Source: Gammaproteobacteria bacterium (GTDB lineage: Bacteria; Pseudomonadota; Gammaproteobacteria; Xanthomonadales; Rhodanobacteraceae). From it: a stretch of 64,000 nt of DNA. The position numbers and the translations under genes are program-made. The stretch covers positions 29,119 to 93,118 of the forward strand of contig JAJPHQ010000032.1 in the NCBI GenBank assembly GCA_021325195.1. The letters are read 5' to 3'. Positions 1 to 11,297 of the stretch are shown in pieces; position 1 is the first letter of the stretch, and each line of letters begins with the position of its first letter. A model generated the notes under the pieces. It saw only the letters and a list, made by a program, of their open reading frames with translations. It was not told the DNA's origin and did no database searches.

Positions 1-1
1 T

Positions 2-919
<918 letters not shown>

Positions 920-1212
920 ACAACGCCCTGGTCGGCAAGCTGGTGGCAAAGGCCAAGCCGGTTTTCAACGCGCGTGTGCGTTGAGCGGATTGGCAGCGAC
1001 GTGGCAGTGAATCTTCCCCTCTTTCCCGAGAAAATCACTCGGGAAAGGAGGGAGCAAAACGGCGCGAAGCCGTCGGAAAACCTTACATTTTCCAATGAGA
1101 AGCCGACCGGCGTGACGACCAATTTATTGATTTACAACTTATTCCCGTTCCGGCATGGATTGTGCTTAAAGGTGTATGCCGGGGATGCCAATCATTGCAA
1201 GGGGTACTTCGT

Positions 1213-1953
1213 ATGAATCGGACGACAAGGCGTTTGGGTACGGCAGTCCTCGCAGGACTGTTCGCTACCGCAGCGCTCGGTACCGCACACGCAACGATCA
1301 TCACCTTCGTCGGGCAGGATGATGGTGCGCCGACGACGGGTCCGTTTCCCAACTCAGCCGCCGCCCAGGCGAGCTTCCTCGCAGCGGCGTCCGCGTTCGG
1401 CGCCACCCACACGATCACCTACGAGAGTCTGGCGACCGGCTTCTATTCACCCATCGCCGCCGCGCCAGGGGTGTCGATCGCCCTGAACGCCTCGAATTAC
1501 GGGTCCGGATTTTCGGGGATCAACAACACCACACTGGGCAACCTGTACGGCTTCAATACCACACCCGGTGGCAGCCAGTGGCTCGGCTTTCCCGGAGGTT
1601 CGGCCACTTTCACCTTTGCCTCGCCGACGTATTCGTTCGGGACGTTCCTGACCGGTCTGCAGCAGTACTTCAGCGGCACGGACGACCTCCAGATCACCTT
1701 CAACGACGGGACCAGTCAGGTTCTCACGCCGCCGATCAACGTGAATGGCGGGGCCGAGTATTTCGGCTTCACCGATACTTCGCCGTTCACCTCCCTCACG
1801 CTGACCAACTTGTCCGGCGACGCCTGGGGCATCGACGACACGACCTTCAACGGGCCCTCGACCTCGGTGCCGGAGCCCGGTTCCCTGGGCTTGTTGGGCC
1901 TGGGAGCGCTACTGATCGGCGGATTGGTGACCTTGCGTCGCCGGTTTGCGTGA
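1213..1953 (+). CDS. PEP-CTERM sorting domain protein, secreted
   Basis: Signal peptide MNRTTRRLGTAVLAGLFATAALGTAHA; C-terminal VPEPGSLGLLGLGALLIGGLVTLRRRFA (PEP motif + TM + basic tail). Confidence 0.85.
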   Translation: MNRTTRRLGTAVLAGLFATAALGTAHATIITFVGQDDGAPTTGPFPNSAAAQASFLAAASAFGATHTITYESLATGFYSPIAAAPGVSIALNASNYGSGFSGINNTTLGNLYGFNTTPGGSQWLGFPGGSATFTFASPTYSFGTFLTGLQQYFSGTDDLQITFNDGTSQVLTPPINVNGGAEYFGFTDTSPFTSLTLTNLSGDAWGIDDTTFNGPSTSVPEPGSLGLLGLGALLIGGLVTLRRRFA

Positions 1954-1980
1954 AGCCTTTGTTCATTCGGCTTTGATGCA

Positions 1981-2006
1981 CACAACTCCCGTCGCCGGGA
2001 GTTGTG
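1981..2006. terminator. Hairpin downstream of PEP-CTERM gene (terminator-like, weak T-tract)
   Basis: Perfect 11-bp stem CACAACTCCCG-TCGC-CGGGAGTTGTG. Confidence 0.6.
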
Positions 2007-2093
2007 TCCTCGCCCGGGCGCGCACCACCGGCACCGGGGTCGGCGGTGGAAGGCCTTCGCGCGCCTTGCCGCTGTCAAGCGGGTTCTTTCGGT

Positions 2094-3062
2094 TCAACCC
2101 GGGGCGCCTTGGAAGGGAATTGCGTCCAGATCGACGTTACCCCCCGACAACACGAGGCCGACGTGCCGTCCGGCAAAGCGTTCACGCTGCCGCAGCAGCG
2201 CAGCCAGCACGATCGCGGAAGACGGCTCGACGGTCTGCTTCAGTTCCGTCCACAGGAGGCGCATCGCGGCCACGGTGTCCTCGTCCGGAACCGGAATCAC
2301 CTCGACGCGGTGCTCGCGCAGCAGCGCGAAGTTGGGCGCCCCGATCGTCGCGCGCAGGCCATCGCAAATCGTGCTGGGCTGGATGTCGGTGACGCGCTCG
2401 CCGCGCCGCATGGATTGATACGCATCGTCGGCGCCGGCGGGCTCGGCCACGACCAGCGGCGTGTCCGGCATCAGCGCGCGCAGGGCGATCGCGCACCCCG
2501 ACGCCAGCCCGCCGCCGCCGACCGGCGTGATCACCACGTCGAGGCCGGCAACCTGCTGCAGCAGTTCCGGCACGATCGTGCCCTGACCCGCGATCACCCG
2601 CGCGTCGGCATACGGATGCACCAGCGCGGCGCCGGTTTCGCGTTGCACCTTCGCGCAGGTTTCCTCGCGCGCGGCCAGCGTGGCTGCGCAGCGATGCAGG
2701 ATGCCGCCGGCGCGCTCGATGTTGGCGAGCTTGGCCGCGACCGCGCCTTCCGGCACCACGATGTGCGCGGGAATGCCGCGCGTCCGCGCCGCCAGCGCCA
2801 GCGCCGTGCCGTGATTGCCCGATGAATGTGTCACCACGCCGCGTCTTGCTTCCCCGCCGGTCAGCGACCACACCGCATTGCACGCGCCCCGGAACTTGAA
2901 CGCGCCGCCACGCTGCAGGTGTTCGCACTTGAAGAACAGTTCTGCGCCGGCCAGCGCATCCAGTTCGGGGGAAGCGAGCACCGGCGTCACCTGCGCGTGC
3001 GGCGCGATGCGCGCGGCCGCGCTGCGGATGTCGGCCAGCGTCGGCGGAACGAATTCGCTCAT
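2094..3062 (-). CDS. PLP-dependent threonine/serine dehydratase family protein
   Basis: FFKCEHLQRGGAFKFRGACNAV (PLP lysine motif), SSGNHGTALALAAR, TPVGGGGLASG. Confidence 0.88.
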   Translation of the reverse strand: MSEFVPPTLADIRSAAARIAPHAQVTPVLASPELDALAGAELFFKCEHLQRGGAFKFRGACNAVWSLTGGEARRGVVTHSSGNHGTALALAARTRGIPAHIVVPEGAVAAKLANIERAGGILHRCAATLAAREETCAKVQRETGAALVHPYADARVIAGQGTIVPELLQQVAGLDVVITPVGGGGLASGCAIALRALMPDTPLVVAEPAGADDAYQSMRRGERVTDIQPSTICDGLRATIGAPNFALLREHRVEVIPVPDEDTVAAMRLLWTELKQTVEPSSAIVLAALLRQRERFAGRHVGLVLSGGNVDLDAIPFQGAPG

Positions 3063-3149
3063 GGATTGCGCGGCTCGCGGAAGCTCGAAACGCGCATTGT
3101 GACATCATCGTGCGGCGGGGCAGCCGCGGCCCGCTGATAAACTGTCGGG

Positions 3150-5849
3150 ATGAATGCGCATCCCGCCGCCGAGCCGGCGGCTGCCAACGGGGTCATCCGG
3201 CTCGTCGATTACCGTCCGCCCGCATGGCGCGTCACCCGCGCCGAATTGCTGTTCGATCTCGATCCCGGCGCCACACTCGTCCATTCGAAACTCGCGCTGC
3301 AACGCGACCCCGCGCAGCACGCGCCGCTGCGCCTGGACGGCGAGGACCTGGAGCTGCTGGAAGTGCGTCTCGACGGACACGTCCTGAAGGCGGACCAATA
3401 CCGGCTGGACGCGCGCGCCCTGACCATTCCGGCTGCGCGCGACGGCAGCGTGCTGGAAACCCGGGTGCGGATCGAACCCGCACGCAACACCCGGCTTTCC
3501 GGGTTGTATCTCTCGGGTTCACGCGAGCGTGGCTTTCTGCTGACCCAGTGCGAGGCGGAAGGCTTCCGCCGGATCACGTTCTTTCCCGACCGCCCCGACG
3601 TGCTGGCGCGTTACGACGTGACCCTGCGCGCCGACCGCGCGCGCTTTCCGGTGCTGCTGGCGGGCGGCGACGAGGCTGGTTCCGGCGAATTGCCGGACGG
3701 CCGTCACTGGGCGCGCTTCGTCGATGCACATCCCAAGCCCAGCTACCTGTTCGCGTTGGTGGCAGGCCATCTGGAAAAAATCGGGCGCGCTTATCGCACC
3801 GCCGACGGCCGTGCCGTCATGTTGCGGATCTACGCCGAAGCCGATGCGATCGGCCGCTGCCGTTACGCGATGGACGCACTGGAGCGCGCGATGCGCTGGG
3901 ACGAGCAAGCCTACGGCCGCAATTATGACCTCGCGGTGTTCAACATCGTCGCCACCCACGACTTCAACATGGGCGCGATGGAGAACAAGGGTCTCAACAT
4001 CTTCAACAGCAAATGCCTGCTGGCCGACCCGGACACCACCACGGACGACGAATACCGCCGGATCGAGGCGGTGGTGGGACACGAATATTTCCACAACTGG
4101 AGCGGCAACCGCGTCACCCTGCGCGACTGGTTCCAGTTGTCGCTGAAGGAAGGATTCACCGTGTTCCGCGAGCAGAGCTTCTGCGCGGACATGCACTCGG
4201 CGGCACTGCAGCGGATCGAGGACGTGGCGATGCTGCGTCGCACCCAGTTCCCCGAGGACGCGGGTCCGCTGGCGCATCCGGTGCGGCCTCCCGAATACAA
4301 GGCCATCGGCAATTTCTACACCGCGACGGTGTACGAGAAGGGTGCGGAACTGATCCGGATGATTGCAGGCCGTCTTGGCAAGCAAGGTTTCCGGCGCGGC
4401 ACCGATCTCTATTTTTCGCGGTTCGACGGACAGGCCGTCACCATCGAGGATCTGCTGGCCGCGCTGGGCGAAGCGAACGGCCTTGATCTTTCGCCTTACC
4501 TCGCCTGGTACGAACAGGCCGGCACGCCGGTGCTGACGGCGCGCGGTGAATACGACCGCGCGTCCCGGCGTTACGCGTTGACCTTGTCGCAACACACCGC
4601 GCCGACACCGGGCCAGCCGCACAAGCGGCCGCTGCCGATTCCGGTCAACGTGGCGCTGTTCGCGGGCGACGGCGCGCCCTTGCCGCTGCGGCTCGAAGGC
4701 GACCATGCATCCGTCGGCACGCAGCGCGTGCTTGAACTGACGGCCGCCGAACAACGCTTCGTGTTCCGCGACATCCCTGGCGAACCGGTGCCCTCGCTGC
4801 TGCGGGGCTTCTCGGCGCCGGTGCGGGTCACGTTCGATTACACGCCCGCGCAGCTGGCACTGCTGGTGCAGCACGAAACCGAAGGTTACGACCGCTGGAA
4901 CGCCGCGCAGCAACTGGCTGGCCGCGCCTTCGACGAACTGTTCGGCGGCGGCCCGGCACGCGAATCCGTCAACGCATGGCTGGATGCGCTGGCGAAGCTG
5001 TTCGAGACGCGCGCCGGCGCGGGCGACCTCGCGCTGCTGGCCGAACTGCTGGCGCCGCCGTCCGCCGTCGAACTGGGCGCGCGCCACGATCCGCTCGATC
5101 CCGATGCCGTGCATCGGGCCCGCGAGGCGCTGGAAAATGCGCTGGCGAAGCGGCTCGGTGCCGCGCTGTCCGGCGCCTACCGGGAACTCCACGCCGGCGA
5201 ATCTGGCGAACTTTCGCAAGCCGCCGCCGCACGGCGCCGTTTGAAGAACCGGGTGCAGGCACTGTTGCTGCGTTGCGATCCTGCATCCGGCGCCGAACTC
5301 GCGTTCGCGCAATTCCGCGCTGCGTGCGGCATGACCGACCGTCTTGCGGCGCTCGCCGCGCTGGTGCGCTTCGACGCGCCGCAGGCGGCCGAGGCGCTGC
5401 GGCTCTACCGGGTGCGCTTCGACGGTGATCCGTTGGCGCTGGACAAGTGGTTCACGCTGCAGGCCACACGGCCGGTCCACGCGGCCCTGGAAAGGGTGCG
5501 GGAGCTGGAACGGGATCCGGCCTTCTCGCTGGCCAATCCCAACCGGGTGCAGGCGCTGCTGGGTGCCTTCGCGCGCGCCAATCCGGTTGGTTTCCATCGT
5601 CCGGACGGCGGCGGCTACCGCCATTTTGCCGTCAATCTGATCGAAATCGACGCCCGCAATCCGCAACTGGCGGCGCGGCTGGCCAAGGCTTTCGAGGAAT
5701 GGCCGCGGCTGGAATCCGGCCGCCGCGGCTTGGCCCGCGACAGCCTGCAGCAAATGGCCTCACGCTCGGCGAATTCGCCCGATCTGGCAGAAATCCTCAC
5801 CCGGATGCTGGCCGCCGGCGGGGACGCCGCACAGCCGGCCCGGCGCTGA
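3150..5849 (+). CDS. pepN: Aminopeptidase N (M1 family)
   Basis: 899 aa; GAMENKGLNIFNSK and HEYFHNWSGNRVT zinc-binding motifs. Confidence 0.96.
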   Translation: MNAHPAAEPAAANGVIRLVDYRPPAWRVTRAELLFDLDPGATLVHSKLALQRDPAQHAPLRLDGEDLELLEVRLDGHVLKADQYRLDARALTIPAARDGSVLETRVRIEPARNTRLSGLYLSGSRERGFLLTQCEAEGFRRITFFPDRPDVLARYDVTLRADRARFPVLLAGGDEAGSGELPDGRHWARFVDAHPKPSYLFALVAGHLEKIGRAYRTADGRAVMLRIYAEADAIGRCRYAMDALERAMRWDEQAYGRNYDLAVFNIVATHDFNMGAMENKGLNIFNSKCLLADPDTTTDDEYRRIEAVVGHEYFHNWSGNRVTLRDWFQLSLKEGFTVFREQSFCADMHSAALQRIEDVAMLRRTQFPEDAGPLAHPVRPPEYKAIGNFYTATVYEKGAELIRMIAGRLGKQGFRRGTDLYFSRFDGQAVTIEDLLAALGEANGLDLSPYLAWYEQAGTPVLTARGEYDRASRRYALTLSQHTAPTPGQPHKRPLPIPVNVALFAGDGAPLPLRLEGDHASVGTQRVLELTAAEQRFVFRDIPGEPVPSLLRGFSAPVRVTFDYTPAQLALLVQHETEGYDRWNAAQQLAGRAFDELFGGGPARESVNAWLDALAKLFETRAGAGDLALLAELLAPPSAVELGARHDPLDPDAVHRAREALENALAKRLGAALSGAYRELHAGESGELSQAAAARRRLKNRVQALLLRCDPASGAELAFAQFRAACGMTDRLAALAALVRFDAPQAAEALRLYRVRFDGDPLALDKWFTLQATRPVHAALERVRELERDPAFSLANPNRVQALLGAFARANPVGFHRPDGGGYRHFAVNLIEIDARNPQLAARLAKAFEEWPRLESGRRGLARDSLQQMASRSANSPDLAEILTRMLAAGGDAAQPARR

Positions 5850-6413
5850 ACAGCATGGCGGATGGCGGCGTCGCGTGACGGCGCCCGCCCTGCGCGGCAC
5901 GCGAGAGAGGGGCGGTCATGCCGTGCATCACGAGCCGGTTACGCTTTTGCGGAGACGGATGGCAATGGCGGCCATTATTCCGGAAACGGTGATGACGACG
6001 GTTATTGCGGGGCCTCATTGATTACGAGACGATTATGATGATGACGACCCGCAATCAAGCCCTGGTTTCGTCCGGACCGGTTATTGCGAATGGCCGTAAG
6101 GCGGTTATTACCAACGCGGTTACCGGCGCCGTCCCCGGCAGTACCGGAATCCACGGGCCGACTCGCCGCAACCGTGACGCAACCCCGACCATCCGCGCGT
6201 GCCGCATGCACCATTCGGCGTGATGCGCGACAACGTGGCATGCGTGCGTCACGCTGGATGCAGCCTGCCGGATACTACGCCCGCGCCATGCCTCGTCCCC
6301 GTTCCGGTCATCGAACCGGGCGCCTTTCCACGCTGCGCCGGCCGTGGCCGCGCCGCCACGTGCCCTAGCGGACCACCTGCGTCCGATACCCTGATACCGG
6401 CTTCCCACAACGC

Positions 6414-6437
6414 AAAAGCGGCCACGTGGGCCGCTTT
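6414..6437 (-). terminator. Rho-independent terminator for the 6501..6701 minus-strand gene
   Basis: AAAGCGGCC-ACGTG-GGCCGCTTT; minus-strand reading ends in TTTT. Confidence 0.65.
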
Positions 6438-6500
6438 GCCTGCTTCCTGGTTTTGCATCGCTTCCGCTTCGGGCCTGTTCGGCTCGCGGACAGCGGCATC

Positions 6501-6701
6501 TCACGTGCGCAGATTGGCGAGCACCTGACCCAGTTCCTGCAAATGCTGCTCGATCGGTTGCAGCAGCGCGGTCTGCGATTCGGCCGGACAGGTGTTGCGG
6601 ATTTCCTCGACCTTCAGTTCCAGCTTGCCGATCTCGATCAGCGTGTCATGGTGCCTGCGCACCAGTTCGAATTCCTCGTTGCCGATCAGTTCGTAACTCA
6701 T
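6501..6701 (-). CDS. Small hypothetical protein (66 aa, predicted helical)
   Basis: ORF MSYELIGNEEFELVRRHHDTLIEIGKLELKVEEIRN... with a terminator-like hairpin just downstream. Confidence 0.6.
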   Translation of the reverse strand: MSYELIGNEEFELVRRHHDTLIEIGKLELKVEEIRNTCPAESQTALLQPIEQHLQELGQVLANLRT

Positions 6702-7257
6702 GACGCGTTTCCATCCCCTGTTTGATTGACGCCTCCCGATTTATTGCACGTGCCATGCCAGATCCATGAAATGTGATCCAGTTGGCAGAATCTTCATGAC
6801 AGACGTGAGACACCCTCGCGCACGCAAAGCGCGCCATGTTTTTTAACGTGACATTCATCCTGTTCCGCTGATACTCTGGACGCACAAACGGGGCCGCATC
6901 ACGCGATGTGGCCCGTGTTCCGCACCAGCAGCAAAAATCTGCGCCGCAAGAACTCACGTTTCTGGCGCCCGGCATACGGTCTTCCTGGATTCCCCCTGTT
7001 CCTGACGACCGCCGGGCGTCAGTTCTTGCCCGGCATCCGGGAATCCACGCGGGTGCCTGTTGTGCGTCTCCCGCCGGCGCGCGGCCGGCCCCTGAATTCC
7101 GACCTTGGCGTGCTCGCGGTCGCCATGCGCCGGCGGGAGTGCGATCTGATACAAGCACGACGCATGCCAACCGCTGTCGCGGCTGGCGACAAGTTCGTAA
7201 AATGTGATGGAATCGACGCGGTTTCGGGCGTCGGAACGCTGGGGTCTGACGGTTCTC

Positions 7258-9132
7258 ATGAATTCCTGTGACGTCATCGTGGTCGGCGGCGGCCACGCCG
7301 GCACCGAAGCCGCGCTGGCCGCGGCACGCTGCGGCGCGCGCACCCTGCTGCTCACCCACAACATCGAGACCATCGGCCAGATGAGCTGCAATCCCGCGAT
7401 CGGCGGGATCGGCAAGGGTCACCTGGTCAAGGAGATCGATGCGTTGGGCGGCGCGATGGCGCACGCGGCGGACCTGGCCGGCATCCAGTGGCGCACGCTC
7501 AACGCATCGAAAGGCCCGGCCGTGCGCGCGACGCGCTGCCAGGCCGACCGCGTGCTGTACAAGGCCGCGATCCGGCGCATCGTCGAGCGGCAACCGAATC
7601 TCGCGATCTTCCAGCAGGCGGTCGACGATCTGGTGATCGAAAACGGCTGTGTCGCCGGAGTCGTCACGCAAATGGGTTTGACGATCCGTGCACCACGCGT
7701 GGTGCTGACCACCGGCACCTTCCTCGCCGGCAAGATCCATATCGGTTTCTCGAACCATTCCGGAGGCCGCGCCGGCGATCCGCCCGCGACCACGCTCGCC
7801 AAGCGGTTGCGTGAATTGCCGCTGGGCGCCGATCGCCTGAAGACCGGCACGCCGCCACGGATCGACGGGCGCACGCTCGATTACACGGTGTTCGAGGAGC
7901 AGCCGGGTGACGATCCCGCGCCGGTGTTCTCGTACCTCGGCTCGCGCGAGGAGCATCCGCGCCAGGTGCCATGCTGGATCACCCACACCACCGAGCGCAC
8001 CCACGAGATCATCCGTGCCGGCCTGGACCGCTCGCCGCTCTATACCGGCAGGATCGAAGGCATTGGCCCGCGCTACTGCCCGTCGATCGAGGACAAGGTG
8101 GTGCGTTTCGCCGACAAGGCCTCACACCAGATCTTCATCGAGCCGGAAGGTCTGGACGCGATCGAGATCTATCCGAACGGCATTTCCACGTCGCTGCCGT
8201 TCGATGTGCAGGTGGCTCTGGTGCACTCGATTCCGGGTTTCGAACGTGCGCACATCACGCGCCCCGGTTACGCGATCGAATACGACTACTTCGATCCGCG
8301 CGGGCTGCATCCGTGGCTGGAAACGAAAGCGATTCCGGGCCTCTACTGTGCGGGCCAGATCAACGGCACCACCGGCTACGAGGAAGCCGCAGCGCAAGGG
8401 CTGGTCGCGGGCCTCAATGCTGCGCGCATGGCGCGCGGCGAAGAAGCCTGGTGGCCGCGCCGCGACGAGGCCTACATCGGCGTGCTGATCGACGATCTCA
8501 CCACCAACGGCACGCTCGAACCGTACCGGATGTTCACCTCGCGCGCGGAATATCGGCTGCATTTGCGCGAGGACAACGCCGACCTTCGCCTGACCGAAAA
8601 GGGTCACGAGCTGGGCGTGGTGCCGCAGGAACGCTTCGATGCGATGCGCGCCAAGCGCGAGGCAGTGGAACGCGAAACCGCGCGGCTGCGCTCGCTGTGG
8701 GTCACGCCGGCCAATGCGCTCGGCGCGGCCTTGCAGGCGCAAGGCGGCATTGCCATGACCCGCGAATGCAACGCGCTGGAGCTGCTGCGTCGCCCGGAAC
8801 TCGATTACACCTCGCTCACCGCCATGGACGGCTTCGGACCGCCGCTCGAATCCCCAGACGTTGCCGCGCAGGTCGAGGTGCAGGCGAAATACGCGGGATA
8901 CCTCGACCGCCAGCGCGAGGAGATCGAACGCCAGCGTCGTCACGAAGCGTTGCGCATCCCCGACGCGTTCGATTACGACCGGGTGCGCGGACTGTCGGCG
9001 GAAGTATCGGCCAAACTGAAACACGTGCGCCCGGCCACCTTGGGGCAGGCGCGCCGGATCAGCGGCGTGACGCCCGCGGCAATCTCGCTGCTGCTGGTGC
9101 ACCTGAAGCGCAGCGGCCAGCGGGTCGCCTGA
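7258..9132 (+). CDS. mnmG: tRNA uridine-5-carboxymethylaminomethyl modification enzyme MnmG
   Basis: [61 protein letters not shown]; start set at [11 protein letters not shown]. Confidence 0.97.
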   Translation: MNSCDVIVVGGGHAGTEAALAAARCGARTLLLTHNIETIGQMSCNPAIGGIGKGHLVKEIDALGGAMAHAADLAGIQWRTLNASKGPAVRATRCQADRVLYKAAIRRIVERQPNLAIFQQAVDDLVIENGCVAGVVTQMGLTIRAPRVVLTTGTFLAGKIHIGFSNHSGGRAGDPPATTLAKRLRELPLGADRLKTGTPPRIDGRTLDYTVFEEQPGDDPAPVFSYLGSREEHPRQVPCWITHTTERTHEIIRAGLDRSPLYTGRIEGIGPRYCPSIEDKVVRFADKASHQIFIEPEGLDAIEIYPNGISTSLPFDVQVALVHSIPGFERAHITRPGYAIEYDYFDPRGLHPWLETKAIPGLYCAGQINGTTGYEEAAAQGLVAGLNAARMARGEEAWWPRRDEAYIGVLIDDLTTNGTLEPYRMFTSRAEYRLHLREDNADLRLTEKGHELGVVPQERFDAMRAKREAVERETARLRSLWVTPANALGAALQAQGGIAMTRECNALELLRRPELDYTSLTAMDGFGPPLESPDVAAQVEVQAKYAGYLDRQREEIERQRRHEALRIPDAFDYDRVRGLSAEVSAKLKHVRPATLGQARRISGVTPAAISLLLVHLKRSGQRVA

Positions 9133-9326
9133 CTGAGCCGACTCGGGACTCGGGAAGAGCGTTACGCACCCACGCCTTCGGCTGCGCGCCTCGTCGCCAC
9201 GGCGTGCGATGCCCCGGCATCGCACCAGCGCCGGGGCCCGCCCATACGCCCACGGATGGAACAAAACAAACGTCTGTATTAGGCTTGCGCGCATCCGCCC
9301 TCGGGCGATTCCGGAGATTTCCTGCC

Positions 9327-11228
9327 ATGCCCCGCTTGAGTCTTCTTGCCGGCGCGGTCGCGCTGGCGCTCGCCAGCACCGCGGCCCTCGCGCAATCCGC
9401 CCCGACCTCCGCGCAGCCCGCGGCACGGCCGGGCCTGTTCGACGGCATGGTCGTGTTCGGCGACAGCCTGAGTGACGACGGCAATCTTTCGATCGCGCTG
9501 GGATTGCCGCAGATTTCACGCTTCACCACCAATCCGGGACAGGTCGCCGTCGAGAACATCGGCGACTATTTCGGGATACCGATCGCGCCATCGCTGTTGA
9601 AGGGCACCGACCTCGCGTTCGGCGGCGCCGGCGTGGTCAACAATTCGCCCGGCACGCCTTCGACCGTGCCGACGTTGCCGACGCAACTCGGCATGTACCT
9701 GCAGGCCACCGGCGGCAAGGCCGATCCCAACACGCTGTATTCCGTGTGGGGCGGCGCCAACGACGTGTTCTACAACGTCGCGCTGGCGCAGGCGGGGCAA
9801 CTGACACCGGCGCAGGTGCAGGCCAACCTGCAGACCGCGGCGGCTACGGAACTGGGCATGTTGCAGCAACTGGCCCAGGCCGGCGCGCGCTACGTGGTGG
9901 TCTTCAACCTGCCGGACATCGGCCTGACGCCCTCGTCGCTGGAACAGGGTCCGCAAGCCGCGGCGCAGGGCACGCAACTGTCGCTCGTCTACAACAACGT
10001 GCTGAACCCGGGGCTCGCCAAGCTCGGCATCAACGTGATTCCGGTGGACACCTTCACCCTGCTGCGTGAGATCGTCGCCGACCCGAGCCTGTACGGCTTC
10101 ACCAACGTCACCGCGCCGGCCTGCGGTGTGGGTTCGAGTTCCCTGTTGTGCGGTCCGCAGGGCTCGGGCGCGCCGTACACCTATGCGCCGGGCACCCAGA
10201 ACACCTACCTCTTCGCCGACGGCGTGCATCCGACCACCGCCGCGCATGCGATGCTGGCGCAATACGTGGAATCGGAAATCATCGCGCCGGGCGAGATTTC
10301 GCTGCTGGCCGAGGCACCGCTGCAGACCACCGACACGCTCAACCGCTCGCTGCGCAACGAGGCCCTGTCCAGCCTTGCCGGCGCGGTCGGCGGCGGCGCG
10401 CGGGTGTTCGCCGATTACGAATACAGCCGTCAGCGTTACGACGCGACGGTCAACACGCCCAGAAGCAGCAACGACCTCAACACGCTGACGATAGGCGCCG
10501 ACGTGCACCCCGCCGATCACCTGACCGCGGGGATGGCGTTCACCGCCGGCCAGCACAAGGATGACTTCGCCGGCAACGCGGGCGGCTTCAAGCTGCAGGA
10601 ACTGCTCGCATCAGGCTACGTGCTGTGGGGCTGGGATCAGGCGTATGTCGGCGCGATCGGCAGCTTCGGCCATCTGGGCTACAGCAACGTCGATCGCAAC
10701 ATCCCGCTGGGCCCCGCGCTCCGGCACGAGACCGGCGATACTTCCGGTTCGCACGTAGCCTTCACCCTGACCGGCGGCTGGTGGCTGAACTTCGACAACT
10801 GGCGCACCGGACCGTACGCCGATCTGGGCTGGCAGCGCGTCCGGGTGGACGGTTACAGCGAGAACGGCAACGACGCCGCGACCATGACCTTCCAGCGCCA
10901 GGAACGCAAGGCGATGATCGCCACGCTGGGCTGGCAGGTGACGGGCAACTGGCAGGCCGGCGGCACCATGCTGCATCCCTTCGCGCAGGTGGCATGGAAC
11001 CACGACAGCGACGCGGACCTGCGTTACGTCACCGCGGGCCTGGTCACCATGCCCGGCACGTTCGCGATGCCCGCCTTCGTGCCGGACAAGAACTGGGGCA
11101 GTGCGGGCGTCGGATTGACGGCGGATTTCAGTCCGCGCTTCTCCGGCTGGATCAGCTACGACGGCCGTTTTTCCGATCGCAACCAGCGCGTGGACAGCCT
11201 GAACCTCGGCGGCCGGTTGACGTTCTGA
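9327..11228 (+). CDS. Autotransporter GDSL esterase/lipase (EstA-like)
   Basis: Signal peptide; GDSL block VVFGDSLSDDGN; YSVWGGANDV; FADGVHPTTAAH; C-terminal autotransporter beta-barrel ending LGGRLTF. Confidence 0.9.
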   Translation: MPRLSLLAGAVALALASTAALAQSAPTSAQPAARPGLFDGMVVFGDSLSDDGNLSIALGLPQISRFTTNPGQVAVENIGDYFGIPIAPSLLKGTDLAFGGAGVVNNSPGTPSTVPTLPTQLGMYLQATGGKADPNTLYSVWGGANDVFYNVALAQAGQLTPAQVQANLQTAAATELGMLQQLAQAGARYVVVFNLPDIGLTPSSLEQGPQAAAQGTQLSLVYNNVLNPGLAKLGINVIPVDTFTLLREIVADPSLYGFTNVTAPACGVGSSSLLCGPQGSGAPYTYAPGTQNTYLFADGVHPTTAAHAMLAQYVESEIIAPGEISLLAEAPLQTTDTLNRSLRNEALSSLAGAVGGGARVFADYEYSRQRYDATVNTPRSSNDLNTLTIGADVHPADHLTAGMAFTAGQHKDDFAGNAGGFKLQELLASGYVLWGWDQAYVGAIGSFGHLGYSNVDRNIPLGPALRHETGDTSGSHVAFTLTGGWWLNFDNWRTGPYADLGWQRVRVDGYSENGNDAATMTFQRQERKAMIATLGWQVTGNWQAGGTMLHPFAQVAWNHDSDADLRYVTAGLVTMPGTFAMPAFVPDKNWGSAGVGLTADFSPRFSGWISYDGRFSDRNQRVDSLNLGGRLTF

Positions 11229-11246
11229 AGCGCAAGTTCTCGCGCG

Positions 11247-11280
11247 ACAAAAAAGCCGTGCAGCAGCACGGCTTTTTTGT
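11247..11280. terminator. Bidirectional rho-independent terminator
   Basis: ACAAAAAAGCCGTGC-AGCA-GCACGGCTTTTTTGT, perfect 15-bp stem between convergent genes, with A/T tracts on both sides. Confidence 0.92.
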
Positions 11281-11297
11281 CGGCAGGATCCGGCGGG

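Noticed and set aside
3519-5753. 744-aa antisense ORF
   Set aside because: Fully antisense to pepN; low-complexity R/H/Q/V-rich composition typical of high-GC antisense frames.
7971-9326. N-terminal extension of the 1085-aa ORF containing the GDSL autotransporter
   Set aside because: The first ~450 codons overlap mnmG out of frame; the real start with a signal peptide is at 9327.
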